This document shows positions 26,022 through 34,013 of a stretch of 64,000 nt of DNA, one piece after another. Made by a program: the position numbers and the translations under genes. How positions within the stretch are numbered: position 1 is the first letter of the stretch; each line of letters starts with the position of its first letter. The DNA lies in contig CAVZYN010000018.1 in the NCBI GenBank assembly GCA_963779515.1, positions 1 to 64,000 of the forward strand. The letters run 5' to 3'. Below the pieces are notes generated by a model, which saw only the letters and a list, made by a program, of their open reading frames with translations, was not told where the DNA came from and made no database searches. The DNA comes from CAVZYN01 sp963779515. Lineage in GTDB: Bacteria; Pseudomonadota; Alphaproteobacteria; Rhizobiales; Hyphomicrobiaceae.

Positions 26022-26462
26022 GAAGTCTTCCATAAACCGGAAGGCGCCGCCCTCACCGCGTCGGGGAGGGAGGTGTGTGGCGGTGCGGCGACGGCAACGC
26101 CTTCCGGGTTCAATGGCGTTGACGATCAGCTGACGCCGATCCCATCGCCACCAAACTGCGGGACGGCGGAGAAGCGGGGAGACTCCACCGTCCCTGCAAG
26201 ACGCCGTGTCGCCACAGCGCCCTACAAACTTGAATTTTTTCAGTCACTAGAGGCGCCGAGCGCCAAGTCCCATCAGTGTGCCGCGAACGTTGCGATCCTT
26301 GTGATCTCTTGTTCGCTCATCCCATGACCTGATTGAGCCTCCGAATGGTGTCGCGAACGTGGCGCGAGGGCGTGCATCGAGGCGGGCTGGTGATCATCTC
26401 GCGGCCATTCGGTGGCCACGCTTCAATCGTGATCGATTGCAACATTCTGCAAAAATTGTGAA
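26022..26462. other. Gene-free stretch
   Basis: No coding region is supported on either strand. It follows the tandem repeat and precedes the terminator of the minus-strand outer membrane protein gene. Base composition falls from GC-rich near the repeat to more average toward 26460. Confidence 0.5.
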
Positions 26463-26491
26463 TGGCGCGCATTTGCCGAAAATGCGCGCCA
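26463..26491 (-). terminator. Rho-independent terminator of the outer membrane protein gene
   Basis: A perfect 12-bp stem, TGGCGCGCATTT pairing with AAATGCGCGCCA, has a five-base loop. On the minus strand it is followed within about 7 bases by ATTTTTG. It lies 30 bases after the stop of the minus-strand gene. Confidence 0.75.
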
Positions 26492-26520
26492 CACAAGGAA
26501 AACACGGGAAAATCATATGC

Positions 26521-27336
26521 TCAATTGAAGTGATACGAAAGCCCCGCGCGCAGCATGGTGTGGCTCGGATCCACTTTCATGGCCGCGCCCGGAACCACAT
26601 AGGTCTGCGGGCTGAAATGCGTGTTGAGCGCTTCCACCCGGCCGCTGATGCTCTGCGAGAGTTTCCCTTCCAGACCGACGCCGTAGACGAACCCGAAACG
26701 CGTGTCGCTGGCATCGAGTGAGCCACCTGGTGCCGAAAGTCTCACGTTGTGATCGGCCATGGCGCCACCAACGGTCGCATAAAGAAGGAGTGGTCCCCAG
26801 GCGTAACCGGCGCGCGCCCGCAAGCTCGACGTCCAGTCTTGCGAGAATTGGCCGGCCGCGGCACCCGACACCGTGTTGCCATCGACCCCGGACCAGCCTA
26901 GATCGCCTTCGAGGCCCAGCAGCCAATTGCTCGTGCCGTGCCAATTATAACCGAGATGCGCACCGAGCGTGCCGCCGTTCGCATCATGCCCCCACGTGTA
27001 ACCGCCGTTGAGACCGAAATAAGCACCCTGCCAGATCGGCGCCGGCTGTGAGGAGAATCCGCCCGATAGTCCGCTGTAACTCGATAGCCGGTTGGCCGGC
27101 GCGGGCGCGGCAACGAGAGCCGGCTGATACACCTGCCCATACGTCGGTCCCGCCGCCACTGTCGCGTTCATGATGCGCGCGTTGGCCGGGGCGGACTGCG
27201 CACTGCGAAAGTTGATGTCATTTGGATGCGGGGTCTTGGATTTGATTGCCGATTGCGCCGAGGCGGAAACCGGCAGCAGCGCCGCCGACACGGCCACCAC
27301 CAGCGCCGTCGCCGGCACCGAGTAATTCTTTGTCAT
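26521..27336 (-). CDS. Outer membrane beta-barrel protein (Omp25/Omp31-like)
   Basis: A 271-residue protein. The signal peptide ALVVAVSAALLPVSASAQS is followed by about 75 low-complexity residues (rich in Ala, Pro and Ser), then an eight-stranded-barrel domain starting WQGAYFGLNGGYTWGHD and continuing LGAHLGYNWHGTSNWLLGLE, SSLRARAGYAWGPLLLYAT and FVYGVGLEGKLSQSISGRVE. It ends LRAGLSYHFN, close to the aromatic-terminal signature for BAM insertion. ATG 27336 begins MTKNYSVPA; an in-frame extension to 27396 is unlikely as it would precede the signal. It probably has a structural surface role. Confidence 0.85.
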   Translation of the reverse strand: MTKNYSVPATALVVAVSAALLPVSASAQSAIKSKTPHPNDINFRSAQSAPANARIMNATVAAGPTYGQVYQPALVAAPAPANRLSSYSGLSGGFSSQPAPIWQGAYFGLNGGYTWGHDANGGTLGAHLGYNWHGTSNWLLGLEGDLGWSGVDGNTVSGAAAGQFSQDWTSSLRARAGYAWGPLLLYATVGGAMADHNVRLSAPGGSLDASDTRFGFVYGVGLEGKLSQSISGRVEALNTHFSPQTYVVPGAAMKVDPSHTMLRAGLSYHFN

Positions 27337-27484
27337 TAGTTGTTTGCCCTTACGCGATACAAGAACGGGAACGCCGCGGGTCCTTCTCGAGCCCAAACCC
27401 GAAGCACATGCGAGTCGTCGTCGAAATCCGTTACGAATCCGTTAAGGTTGAGAAAGTGTTGATGCTCGCAATCCGGTGGAACGC

Positions 27485-28207
27485 ATGAAGCTGCCGATCG
27501 ACGAAGTCCGGGTGACGCGCGTCGGTCGCGTCGGCTTACGCCATGATGCAAACCCGTTTGAATTCCCGCCGTCATGGCGCCCGTCAATCGAGGCGCACTG
27601 GATCCGGCGCATCGCCGAGCTGCCGCAACTCTTCAATGGCACCATTCACGTCACCATCGGTCATCGCATTGCCGATGGCGCACTCGCCGGTACCTGCCAA
27701 CCCATGGCCTTCAAGGACTTTCTCTACTGGCGCGACAGCGGCCGCAATCCCGAGGGCTTCGTCGACGGTTTTGGCTCGGCCGTCGTCCGATCGCGCGAAG
27801 GCCACATCCTGCTCGGCCGCGCCAGCCGCCATACCATCAACGCCGGCACCGCGTATTTCATCGGCGGCTTCATCGACACCCGCGATCGCACGCCCAGCGG
27901 CACCATTGACATCGACGGCAGCATCGAGCGCGAGCTCCGGGAGGAAGCGGGCCTCGAAGCCGCCGCCCTGAGACGCGACCCTGGCTACGTCATCGCCGAA
28001 GAGGGCCGCATACTCTGCATGGCCATCGTCTATCGATCCGGGGAGACCGCCGAAGTGCTTTGTCGGCAAATGCTCCAGCATGCCGAGGCCGCTTCCGAGC
28101 AGGAAATCGAGGACGTCATCATCATTCGCCACCCGGGCGACCTTGACGGCCACAAGATCAAGCGCCATGCAGCAGCAGTGGTACGCGCCATCCTCCAAGG
28201 CGACTGA
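27485..28207 (+). CDS. NUDIX-domain hydrolase
   Basis: A 240-residue protein. The Nudix box is GGFIDT (around residue 120) with a spacer, then GSIERELREEAGLEA, supplying the metal-binding REXXEE glutamates. The spacer between GG and RELREE is longer than in the canonical 23-residue box. The N-terminal half is not recognisable beyond the family of larger bacterial Nudix proteins. It would hydrolyse a nucleoside diphosphate linked to another moiety; the substrate is unknown. ATG 27485 was chosen; GTG 27476 is also in frame. The downstream phzF-like gene is 30 bases away, so an operon is likely. Confidence 0.8.
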   Translation: MKLPIDEVRVTRVGRVGLRHDANPFEFPPSWRPSIEAHWIRRIAELPQLFNGTIHVTIGHRIADGALAGTCQPMAFKDFLYWRDSGRNPEGFVDGFGSAVVRSREGHILLGRASRHTINAGTAYFIGGFIDTRDRTPSGTIDIDGSIERELREEAGLEAAALRRDPGYVIAEEGRILCMAIVYRSGETAEVLCRQMLQHAEAASEQEIEDVIIIRHPGDLDGHKIKRHAAAVVRAILQGD

Positions 28208-28237
28208 GCCGGGCGGCATTATTCCAGCGGGATCAAG

Positions 28238-29149
28238 ATGAAACTCAAGTTCCACACCCTTGACGTCTTCACCGATCGTCGTTTTGGCGGCAATCCGCTC
28301 GCAGTGGTGCACGATGCCGACGGACTCGATACGGCGAAAATGCAGACGATCGCCCGCGAGTTCAGTCTCTCCGAAACCGTCTTCATCCAGATTCCGGATA
28401 ACCCCTCTCACACCGCCAAGATTCGAATTTTCACGCCCGGCGCCGAACTCCCGTTTGCGGGGCACCCGACGGTCGGCACCGCGGCGCTGTTGGCCGAGTT
28501 GCGCAATCCTGGCTCAACGGGCGATCGCGAAGCCCTCGTGGTTCTGGAAGAAAAGATCGGCCTCGTGCGCGTCGGTGTGAAGTTCCGCAATGGCCAAGCG
28601 GCATTTGCCGAGTTTGACGCACCAAAACTCCCCGAGCGCCTCGACGACCCGTCCTCCAAAGACATTCTGTCAGCTGCACTCGGCCTCATGCCGTCCGAGA
28701 TCGGCTTCCAAAATCATCGCCCAAGCGCTTACTCGGCTGGCGTCCCATTCTCGTTCGTGCCGGTCGCCTCGCTCGATGCCATCGCCAAGGTCACCGTCCA
28801 GCCGCAGTATTGGGGCCAGGCATTCTCGGGCGCGGCGCCCGGATCGGTGTTCGTCTACTGCCGCGAAACCCAACATGCGGCCTCGAGCTTCCACGCCCGC
28901 ATGTTCGCGCCACATCATGGCATCGGCGAAGATCCCGCAACCGGTTCCGCAGCCGCCGCATTCGCGGGCGTGGTGCACTTGTTCGACGCGCCGCGCGACG
29001 GAACCCACAAGCGCGTCATCGAGCAGGGCTTCGAGATGGGCCGCCCGAGCCTCATCACGTTGTCGCTCGTGGCGAACGCGGGCAAGCTGACCACCGTCAG
29101 AATCGGTGGCCACGCGGTCCGAGTATCGGAAGGGACCATCGAGGTTTAA
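28238..29149 (+). CDS. PhzF-family isomerase/epimerase
   Basis: A 303-residue member of the PhzF fold. It starts KLKFHTLDVFTDRRFGGNPL, contains the conserved catalytic glutamate in EFSLSETVFIQ, and ELPFAGHPTVGTAALL and GIGEDPATGSAAAAFAGVV, the family hallmarks. PhzF homologues isomerise small hydroxy or amino acids; most are of unknown substrate, and no phenazine genes are nearby. It sits downstream of the Nudix gene. Confidence 0.9.
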   Translation: MKLKFHTLDVFTDRRFGGNPLAVVHDADGLDTAKMQTIAREFSLSETVFIQIPDNPSHTAKIRIFTPGAELPFAGHPTVGTAALLAELRNPGSTGDREALVVLEEKIGLVRVGVKFRNGQAAFAEFDAPKLPERLDDPSSKDILSAALGLMPSEIGFQNHRPSAYSAGVPFSFVPVASLDAIAKVTVQPQYWGQAFSGAAPGSVFVYCRETQHAASSFHARMFAPHHGIGEDPATGSAAAAFAGVVHLFDAPRDGTHKRVIEQGFEMGRPSLITLSLVANAGKLTTVRIGGHAVRVSEGTIEV

Positions 29150-29239
29150 GCGCCTTCAATTGCTTTTGGGCTTGCAATGGTGGCCGCGCTTTGTCTTATT
29201 GATCGGCAGACCTGACGACCACCGTTTCAGAGCGCCATC

Positions 29240-29332
29240 GTGCCCTTCACGACCCCAGCAACGGCCTTGAGCACCCCGATTTCCGGGCTCGGCCTTCTGC
29301 GTCGTCGCATCCTCCTCCTTACCACCCCCTGA
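29240..29332 (+). promoter_or_regulatory. leuL: Leucine-rich leader peptide upstream of leuA (attenuator-type control)
   Basis: A 30-codon frame starting GTG ends GLGLLRRRILLLTTP and stop. It has six leucine codons and one isoleucine codon within 13 codons. The stop lies inside the left arm of a following hairpin, the geometry of amino-acid attenuation. An earlier short frame (ATG 29177, MVAALCLIDRQT) may also be translated. Leader-peptide control of leucine genes is known in alphaproteobacteria; that this peptide is used is inferred. Confidence 0.55.
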
Positions 29333-29373
29333 GCCAATTGTGGTTCCGGACAACCGGAACGGGCGCTCAGGGG
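29326..29373 (+). promoter_or_regulatory. Nested RNA hairpins of the leuA leader
   Basis: Outer arms CCCCTGAGC (29326-29334) and GCTCAGGGG (29365-29373) pair perfectly; an inner stem GTTCCGG/CCGGAAC (29343-29360) lies in the loop. A ribosome stalled on the leucine codons would cover or free the left arm. No T-tract follows, so the effect on transcription or translation is not settled. Confidence 0.5.
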
Positions 29374-29450
29374 ATCGAATGAAAAATCGCAAAGGCTCAA
29401 TTCCGGCCAAGGCGACACGTGCGCTCGGCCCAGATACGGACATCACCCTC

Positions 29451-31076
29451 ATGGCTAAATCTAAGAAACCCGCCGCCAAGACGCCGGCAAAACCGGGCAA
29501 AGCTGCACCGGAAAAGAAAATCGAAACCATCGCCAATACCGACAAGGTCCTGATCTTCGACACGACGCTGCGCGACGGCGAGCAATGCCCGGGCGCCACC
29601 ATGACCTTCGAGGAGAAACTCGAGGTCGCAGACTTCCTTGATGCCATGGGCGTCGACATCATCGAGGCCGGTTTCCCGATCGCCTCCGACGGCGACTTCG
29701 AAGCCGTCTCCGCCATCTCGAAGCGTGTCAAGAATGCGGTTGTCGCCGGTCTCTCGCGCGCTGGCCAAAAGGACATCGATCGTGCCGGCGAGGCGGTCAA
29801 GCACGCCAAGCGTCCGCGCGTTCACACCTTCATCTCCACCTCGCCCGTGCACATGAAGTTCAAGCTGCAGAAGTCGCCCGAGGAGGTTTTGGCGATGGTC
29901 ACCGCGCAGGTCCAGCGCGCCCGCAAGTGGGTCGACGATGTCGAATGGTCCGCCGAAGACGCAACGCGCACCGAGATGGACTTTCTCTGCCGCTGCGTCG
30001 ATGCCGCGATCAAGGCCGGCGCGACCACGATCAATTTGCCGGATACGGTCGGCTACGCGACGCCAGAAGAGTACTACGATATGTTCCGCACGGTGCGCGA
30101 GCGTGTCGTGAACGCCGACAAAGCAATCTTCTCCGTGCACTGTCACAACGATCTCGGCATGGCGGTCGCCAATTCGCTTGCCGGACTGAAGGCCGGCGCC
30201 CGCCAGATCGAGTGCACCATCAACGGGCTTGGTGAGCGCGCAGGCAACGCGGCGCTGGAAGAAATCGTGATGGCGATCAAGACGCGCGCCGACGTGCTGC
30301 CATACCACTGCGGCGTCGAAGCCAAGATGCTCAATCGCGCATCGAAGCTGGTCGCCGCCACCACATCCTTTCCAGTGCAATACAACAAAGCGATCGTCGG
30401 CCGGAACGCCTTCGCGCACGAAAGCGGCATCCATCAGGATGGCATGCTGAAGAATGCCGAGACCTACGAGATCATGACGCCCGAGTCGGTTGGCGTGTCG
30501 AAAACGTCATTGGTGATGGGCAAGCACTCTGGCCGCAACGCCTTCCGATCCAAATTGAAGGAACTCGGCTATGAACTCGGCGACAACGCCTTGGAAGATG
30601 CCTTCAACCGGTTCAAGGCGCTCGCCGATCGCAAGAAGCACGTTTACGATGAAGATATCGAGGCGCTGGTGGACGAGGAAATCGCCACCCAGCAGGATCG
30701 TGTCAAAGTGGTCGCGCTGCTGGTCGTTGCCGGCACCACGGGGCCGCAATCGGCAACGCTGACGCTTGACCTGGATGGAACCCACAAAACCGTCCAATCC
30801 ACCGGCAACGGCCCCGTCGATGCAACCTTCAATGCCATTAAGCAACTCGTGCCGCATGCCGCCAAGCTGCTGCTGTACCAGGTTCACGCCGTCACTGCGG
30901 GCACCGATGCCCAGGCCGAGGTCTCCGTGCGCCTTGAGGACGAAACCGAAGGCAAGACGGTGACGGCAAAGGCCGCCGATCCCGACACGCTGGTCGCCTC
31001 CGCCAAGGCCTACATCTCGGCGCTCAATAAGCTGAGCATCAAAAGGGGGCGCCTGCACGCCCAAGCTGCGAGCTGA
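29451..31076 (+). CDS. leuA: 2-isopropylmalate synthase
   Basis: A 541-residue enzyme catalysing the first committed step of leucine synthesis (2-oxoisovalerate plus acetyl-CoA). The N-terminal TIM-barrel starts VLIFDTTLRDGEQCPGATM, and the metal-binding histidines are in IFSVHCHNDLGMAVAN. GERAGNAALEEIVMAI and GRNAFAHESGIHQDGMLKN are typical of LeuA. The C-terminal LeuA_dimer regulatory domain (about 400-541) is present, so leucine feedback is expected. ATG 29451 (MAKSKKPAAKTPAKP) was chosen over ATG 29340, which lies inside the leader hairpins. The lysine/proline-rich first 30 residues are an extension. Confidence 0.93.
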   Translation: MAKSKKPAAKTPAKPGKAAPEKKIETIANTDKVLIFDTTLRDGEQCPGATMTFEEKLEVADFLDAMGVDIIEAGFPIASDGDFEAVSAISKRVKNAVVAGLSRAGQKDIDRAGEAVKHAKRPRVHTFISTSPVHMKFKLQKSPEEVLAMVTAQVQRARKWVDDVEWSAEDATRTEMDFLCRCVDAAIKAGATTINLPDTVGYATPEEYYDMFRTVRERVVNADKAIFSVHCHNDLGMAVANSLAGLKAGARQIECTINGLGERAGNAALEEIVMAIKTRADVLPYHCGVEAKMLNRASKLVAATTSFPVQYNKAIVGRNAFAHESGIHQDGMLKNAETYEIMTPESVGVSKTSLVMGKHSGRNAFRSKLKELGYELGDNALEDAFNRFKALADRKKHVYDEDIEALVDEEIATQQDRVKVVALLVVAGTTGPQSATLTLDLDGTHKTVQSTGNGPVDATFNAIKQLVPHAAKLLLYQVHAVTAGTDAQAEVSVRLEDETEGKTVTAKAADPDTLVASAKAYISALNKLSIKRGRLHAQAAS

Positions 31077-31108
31077 ACTCGTCGCGGTGCCTCAATTTGG
31101 CCATCCCG

Positions 31109-31138
31109 GAGCGCGCCAGCAACGGCGCGCTCGTTCTC
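31109..31138 (+). terminator. Terminator after leuA
   Basis: GAGCGCGCC (31109-31117) and GGCGCGCTC (31124-31132) form a perfect nine-base stem with loop AGCAAC, followed by GTTCTCC, a weak T-rich tail. It lies 33 bases after the leuA stop and separates leuA from the mreB promoter region. Confidence 0.6.
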
Positions 31139-31381
31139 CGTCAATGCCGCCATCTATCTTAAAATTGGGACTGTTCGTCCTTGCTAAAACAAGGGGTTAT
31201 CCTATGGTGCGTGGAGCCGTATATGTCGTTCTGGGGACGCTATGCGGCAAGCGGAACGGTCGGGATCAGCCGAGGGGCAGGCACGTTAATTGCTTTGCCT
31301 TGAAGCGCTGGTCAGCCGGTAACGAATTGTTAGGACTGTCAGCGTTCGAACGAGTGGTTTGGGGCAGTAGAGAAGAGTAAA

Positions 31382-32419
31382 ATGCTTACGGGCGCTAGTC
31401 GCGTATTCTCCGATGACATTGCGATTGATCTTGGGACCGCGAACACACTGGTTTATGTCGCCGGCCGCGGCATCATCATCGATGAGCCATCGGTCGTGGC
31501 GATCAAGTCGCGCAATGGCGTGCGCGAGGTTCTGGCCGTCGGCCAAAAAGCAAAAATGATGCTTGGGCGCACGCCCGAGTCGATTGAGACCATTCGCCCG
31601 CTGCGCGACGGCGTCATCGCCGATTTCATCGCCACCGAAGAGATGCTGCGCCAGTTCATCAAGCGCGCTAAAACAAAGTATGGCTTCCGCCGTCCGCGCA
31701 TTCTGGTCTGCGTGCCGGCGGGCGCGACATCCGTCGAGCGCCGCGCCGTCTACGAGACCGCGATGTCGGCTGGCGCACGCCGCGCCTTGCTTGTCGAGGA
31801 ACCCGTCGCCGCCGCATTCGGCGCCGGCCTTCCGATCGACGAACCGCATGGCTCGATGGTAGTCGATATCGGCGGCGGCACGACCGACATCGCCGTCCTA
31901 TCGTTGGGCGGCGTCGTGCAAGCGCGCTCGCTGCGCATTGCCGGCAACGCCATGGACGAAGCGATCATCCGCTTCGTCCGCCGCAAACATCAGCTCCAGA
32001 TCGGCGAATCCAACGCAGAGCGGATCAAGATCGAGGCGGGCACCGCGGTCGCCGAGCAAAATGGCCGTCATACCGAAATCCATATTCGCGGCACCGATCT
32101 GCGTCAACGTCGCCCCAAGACTGTCGTTCTCGGCGCGCATGATATCGCTGAGGCGCTGGAAGACCCGATCGAAGAATTGTCGGATTTCATTCAGCGTGCG
32201 GTCGAGGATCTCCCGCCCGAAGTCGCAACCGACGTCTGCGAACGCGGCATTTACTTGACGGGCGGCGGGTCTCTGCTGGACCGTTTGGATGTCGAGTTGG
32301 GACGGCGTGTGGGTGTGAAGTTCGTCGTGCCCGACAATCCGATGCACAGCGTGATCAAGGGCGCGGCGTATCTCTTGGAAGGAATACCAACCCGCGAGCA
32401 TCTGTTGATCAGGCCATGA
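31382..32419 (+). CDS. mreB: Rod shape-determining protein MreB
   Basis: A 345-residue actin homologue that polymerises under the inner membrane and guides wall elongation. Phosphate 1 loop IAIDLGTANTLVYVAGRG, phosphate 2 MVVDIGGGTTDIAVLSLGG and the adenosine motif LTGGGSLLDRLDVELGRRVG are all visible. Length is typical. It starts the mreB-mreC-mreD-mrdA-rodA cluster; the 240-base gap upstream after the leuA terminator should contain its promoter. Confidence 0.97.
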   Translation: MLTGASRVFSDDIAIDLGTANTLVYVAGRGIIIDEPSVVAIKSRNGVREVLAVGQKAKMMLGRTPESIETIRPLRDGVIADFIATEEMLRQFIKRAKTKYGFRRPRILVCVPAGATSVERRAVYETAMSAGARRALLVEEPVAAAFGAGLPIDEPHGSMVVDIGGGTTDIAVLSLGGVVQARSLRIAGNAMDEAIIRFVRRKHQLQIGESNAERIKIEAGTAVAEQNGRHTEIHIRGTDLRQRRPKTVVLGAHDIAEALEDPIEELSDFIQRAVEDLPPEVATDVCERGIYLTGGGSLLDRLDVELGRRVGVKFVVPDNPMHSVIKGAAYLLEGIPTREHLLIRP

Positions 32420-32516
32420 CGGCGTTCTGATCCAAAGCTGCCAGATCGGCGTTTGATCAGGCGTTGATGAAGCGGAGCTTGCGTGTTCAGGCGCATGAAC
32501 GTGTCGAGTTGGACAA

Positions 32517-33455
32517 ATGAGTCAGTTACCCGACGATACGTTTGCCCGGCGTAACCCTGAAGCCAAGCTGCGCCGCAGCCCGGTGCTGTCTTTCTTTGGC
32601 TTCATTCTGCTCTCGATCGGCCTTCTCGTCTTGAGCAGGCTTGATCATTCCCTGGTCCGCTTGTCGCGCACCTATCTAAACGAAATGCTCACCCCCGCCG
32701 TCGAGACCGCCATGGTGCCGTTCGCGCCCTTCCAAAGCGCGTCGCGCAAGGTCCGGTCCTACTTCGAGCTGCACGACGAGTTGGAGCGCTTGAAGGCCGA
32801 AAATCAGAAGCTGCAGGGCTGGGAATGGCGCGCCAAGGATCTCGAGCGCCGCAATGCCGAACTCGATCAGTTGGCCAAGGTCGCACCCGAGCCCGGCCTC
32901 AAGTTTGTGACCGGCCGCGTCATTGCCGACGCCAGCGGGCCGTTCGTGCGCACTGCCCTGATCGGCGCAGGTCGCGAGAACGGCTTGAAGAGTGGCTTGC
33001 CCGTCATCAACGCCGATGGCCTCGTCGGTCGCGTCGTCGCCAGCGGCCGTCGCGCCTCACGCATCCTATTGCTCACGGATCTCAACAGCCGCGTGCCGGT
33101 CCAGATCGGCACACGCGGCGAACGCGCCATCATGATCGGCGACAACGGCCCGCTGCCGAAACTCGCCTACACACCCGCCAACGTCAAAATTGATACCGGC
33201 GAAGACGTCTACACCTCCGGCCAGGGCGGCCTGTTCCCGCGCGGCTTGCGCATCGGCGTCGTCGTCGATACGGGCGATGCGTTGCGCGTCGAGCTCAACG
33301 TCCGGCTCGATCAACTCGACTATGTCAGCATTCTCTTGTCCGACGCGCCAGGCTTCGACCTTGTCGAAGACGAGCGGACGATTGAGCCGGTGGGACCAAA
33401 ATCGCGCTCGGTGATCCGGCGCGCAGCCGCGCAGGGGCTCACCGATGGCCGCTGA
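32517..33455 (+). CDS. mreC: Rod shape-determining protein MreC
   Basis: A 312-residue bitopic inner-membrane protein. A membrane segment (VLSFFGFILLSIGLLVLSRL, about residues 22-41) is followed by a coiled coil near 85-120 (HDELERLKAENQKLQGWEW) and two beta domains with ENGLKSGLPVINADGLVGRV and QGGLFPRGLRIGVVVDTGD. It links MreB to PBP2 in the periplasm. The gene is 98 bases after mreB, a longer gap than elsewhere in the cluster. Confidence 0.93.
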   Translation: MSQLPDDTFARRNPEAKLRRSPVLSFFGFILLSIGLLVLSRLDHSLVRLSRTYLNEMLTPAVETAMVPFAPFQSASRKVRSYFELHDELERLKAENQKLQGWEWRAKDLERRNAELDQLAKVAPEPGLKFVTGRVIADASGPFVRTALIGAGRENGLKSGLPVINADGLVGRVVASGRRASRILLLTDLNSRVPVQIGTRGERAIMIGDNGPLPKLAYTPANVKIDTGEDVYTSGQGGLFPRGLRIGVVVDTGDALRVELNVRLDQLDYVSILLSDAPGFDLVEDERTIEPVGPKSRSVIRRAAAQGLTDGR

Positions 33456-33491
33456 AGTCACGTCTTCACATTCCGCGGGAGCCGCCGCGCT

Positions 33492-34010
33492 ATGATGTTC
33501 CTCGGCGGCATCGTTCCCATTCTCACCATTGCGGTCTGCGCCGTCCTGGCAGTCTTGCCCTGGGGCGCGGTGGATTGGGCGCGCCTCGCGCTGCCGCTCC
33601 TGCCGCTGTCGGCGATCTATTTCTGGACCGTTCGCAAGCCGCAGAGCATGTCGGCGGGCGTGGTGTTTCTCGTCGGGCTCTTCATTGATGTGATGACCCA
33701 TGGACCACTCGGCTTTTGGTCGCTGATTTATCTGGTGGGCGCAGCGATCGGACGCTTTGAGGCCAAGCATATGCCCAACGCCGGTCAAACTGTTCGCCTG
33801 ATCAGTTTTTCGTTTGTTGCCGCCGTCCTCGGGGTGCTCCAGTGGAGCGTCCTGTCGGTCTATTCCGTGCGCTCGATCGAGTGGTCGCCTTTCTTTATCG
33901 CCGGGATCGCAGCGATCGCGAGCCAGGTCATCGTCACCATCGTCTTGAGCCCGCTGAACAGTGTCGGCGAAGCCGATCCCGATCAGCCCCTGATGCGGGG
34001 AGGGGCCTGA
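33492..34010 (+). CDS. mreD: Rod shape-determining protein MreD
   Basis: A 172-residue membrane protein with about five helices (GIVPILTIAVCAVLAVLPWG, GVVFLVGLFIDVMTHGPLGF and others). The FLxGLxxDxxxxxPLG signature is clear. ATG 33492 follows the mreC stop by 36 bases; ATG 33495 is equally possible. The start of mrdA is 3 bases after its stop. Confidence 0.9.
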   Translation: MMFLGGIVPILTIAVCAVLAVLPWGAVDWARLALPLLPLSAIYFWTVRKPQSMSAGVVFLVGLFIDVMTHGPLGFWSLIYLVGAAIGRFEAKHMPNAGQTVRLISFSFVAAVLGVLQWSVLSVYSVRSIEWSPFFIAGIAAIASQVIVTIVLSPLNSVGEADPDQPLMRGGA

Positions 34011-34013
34011 GGC

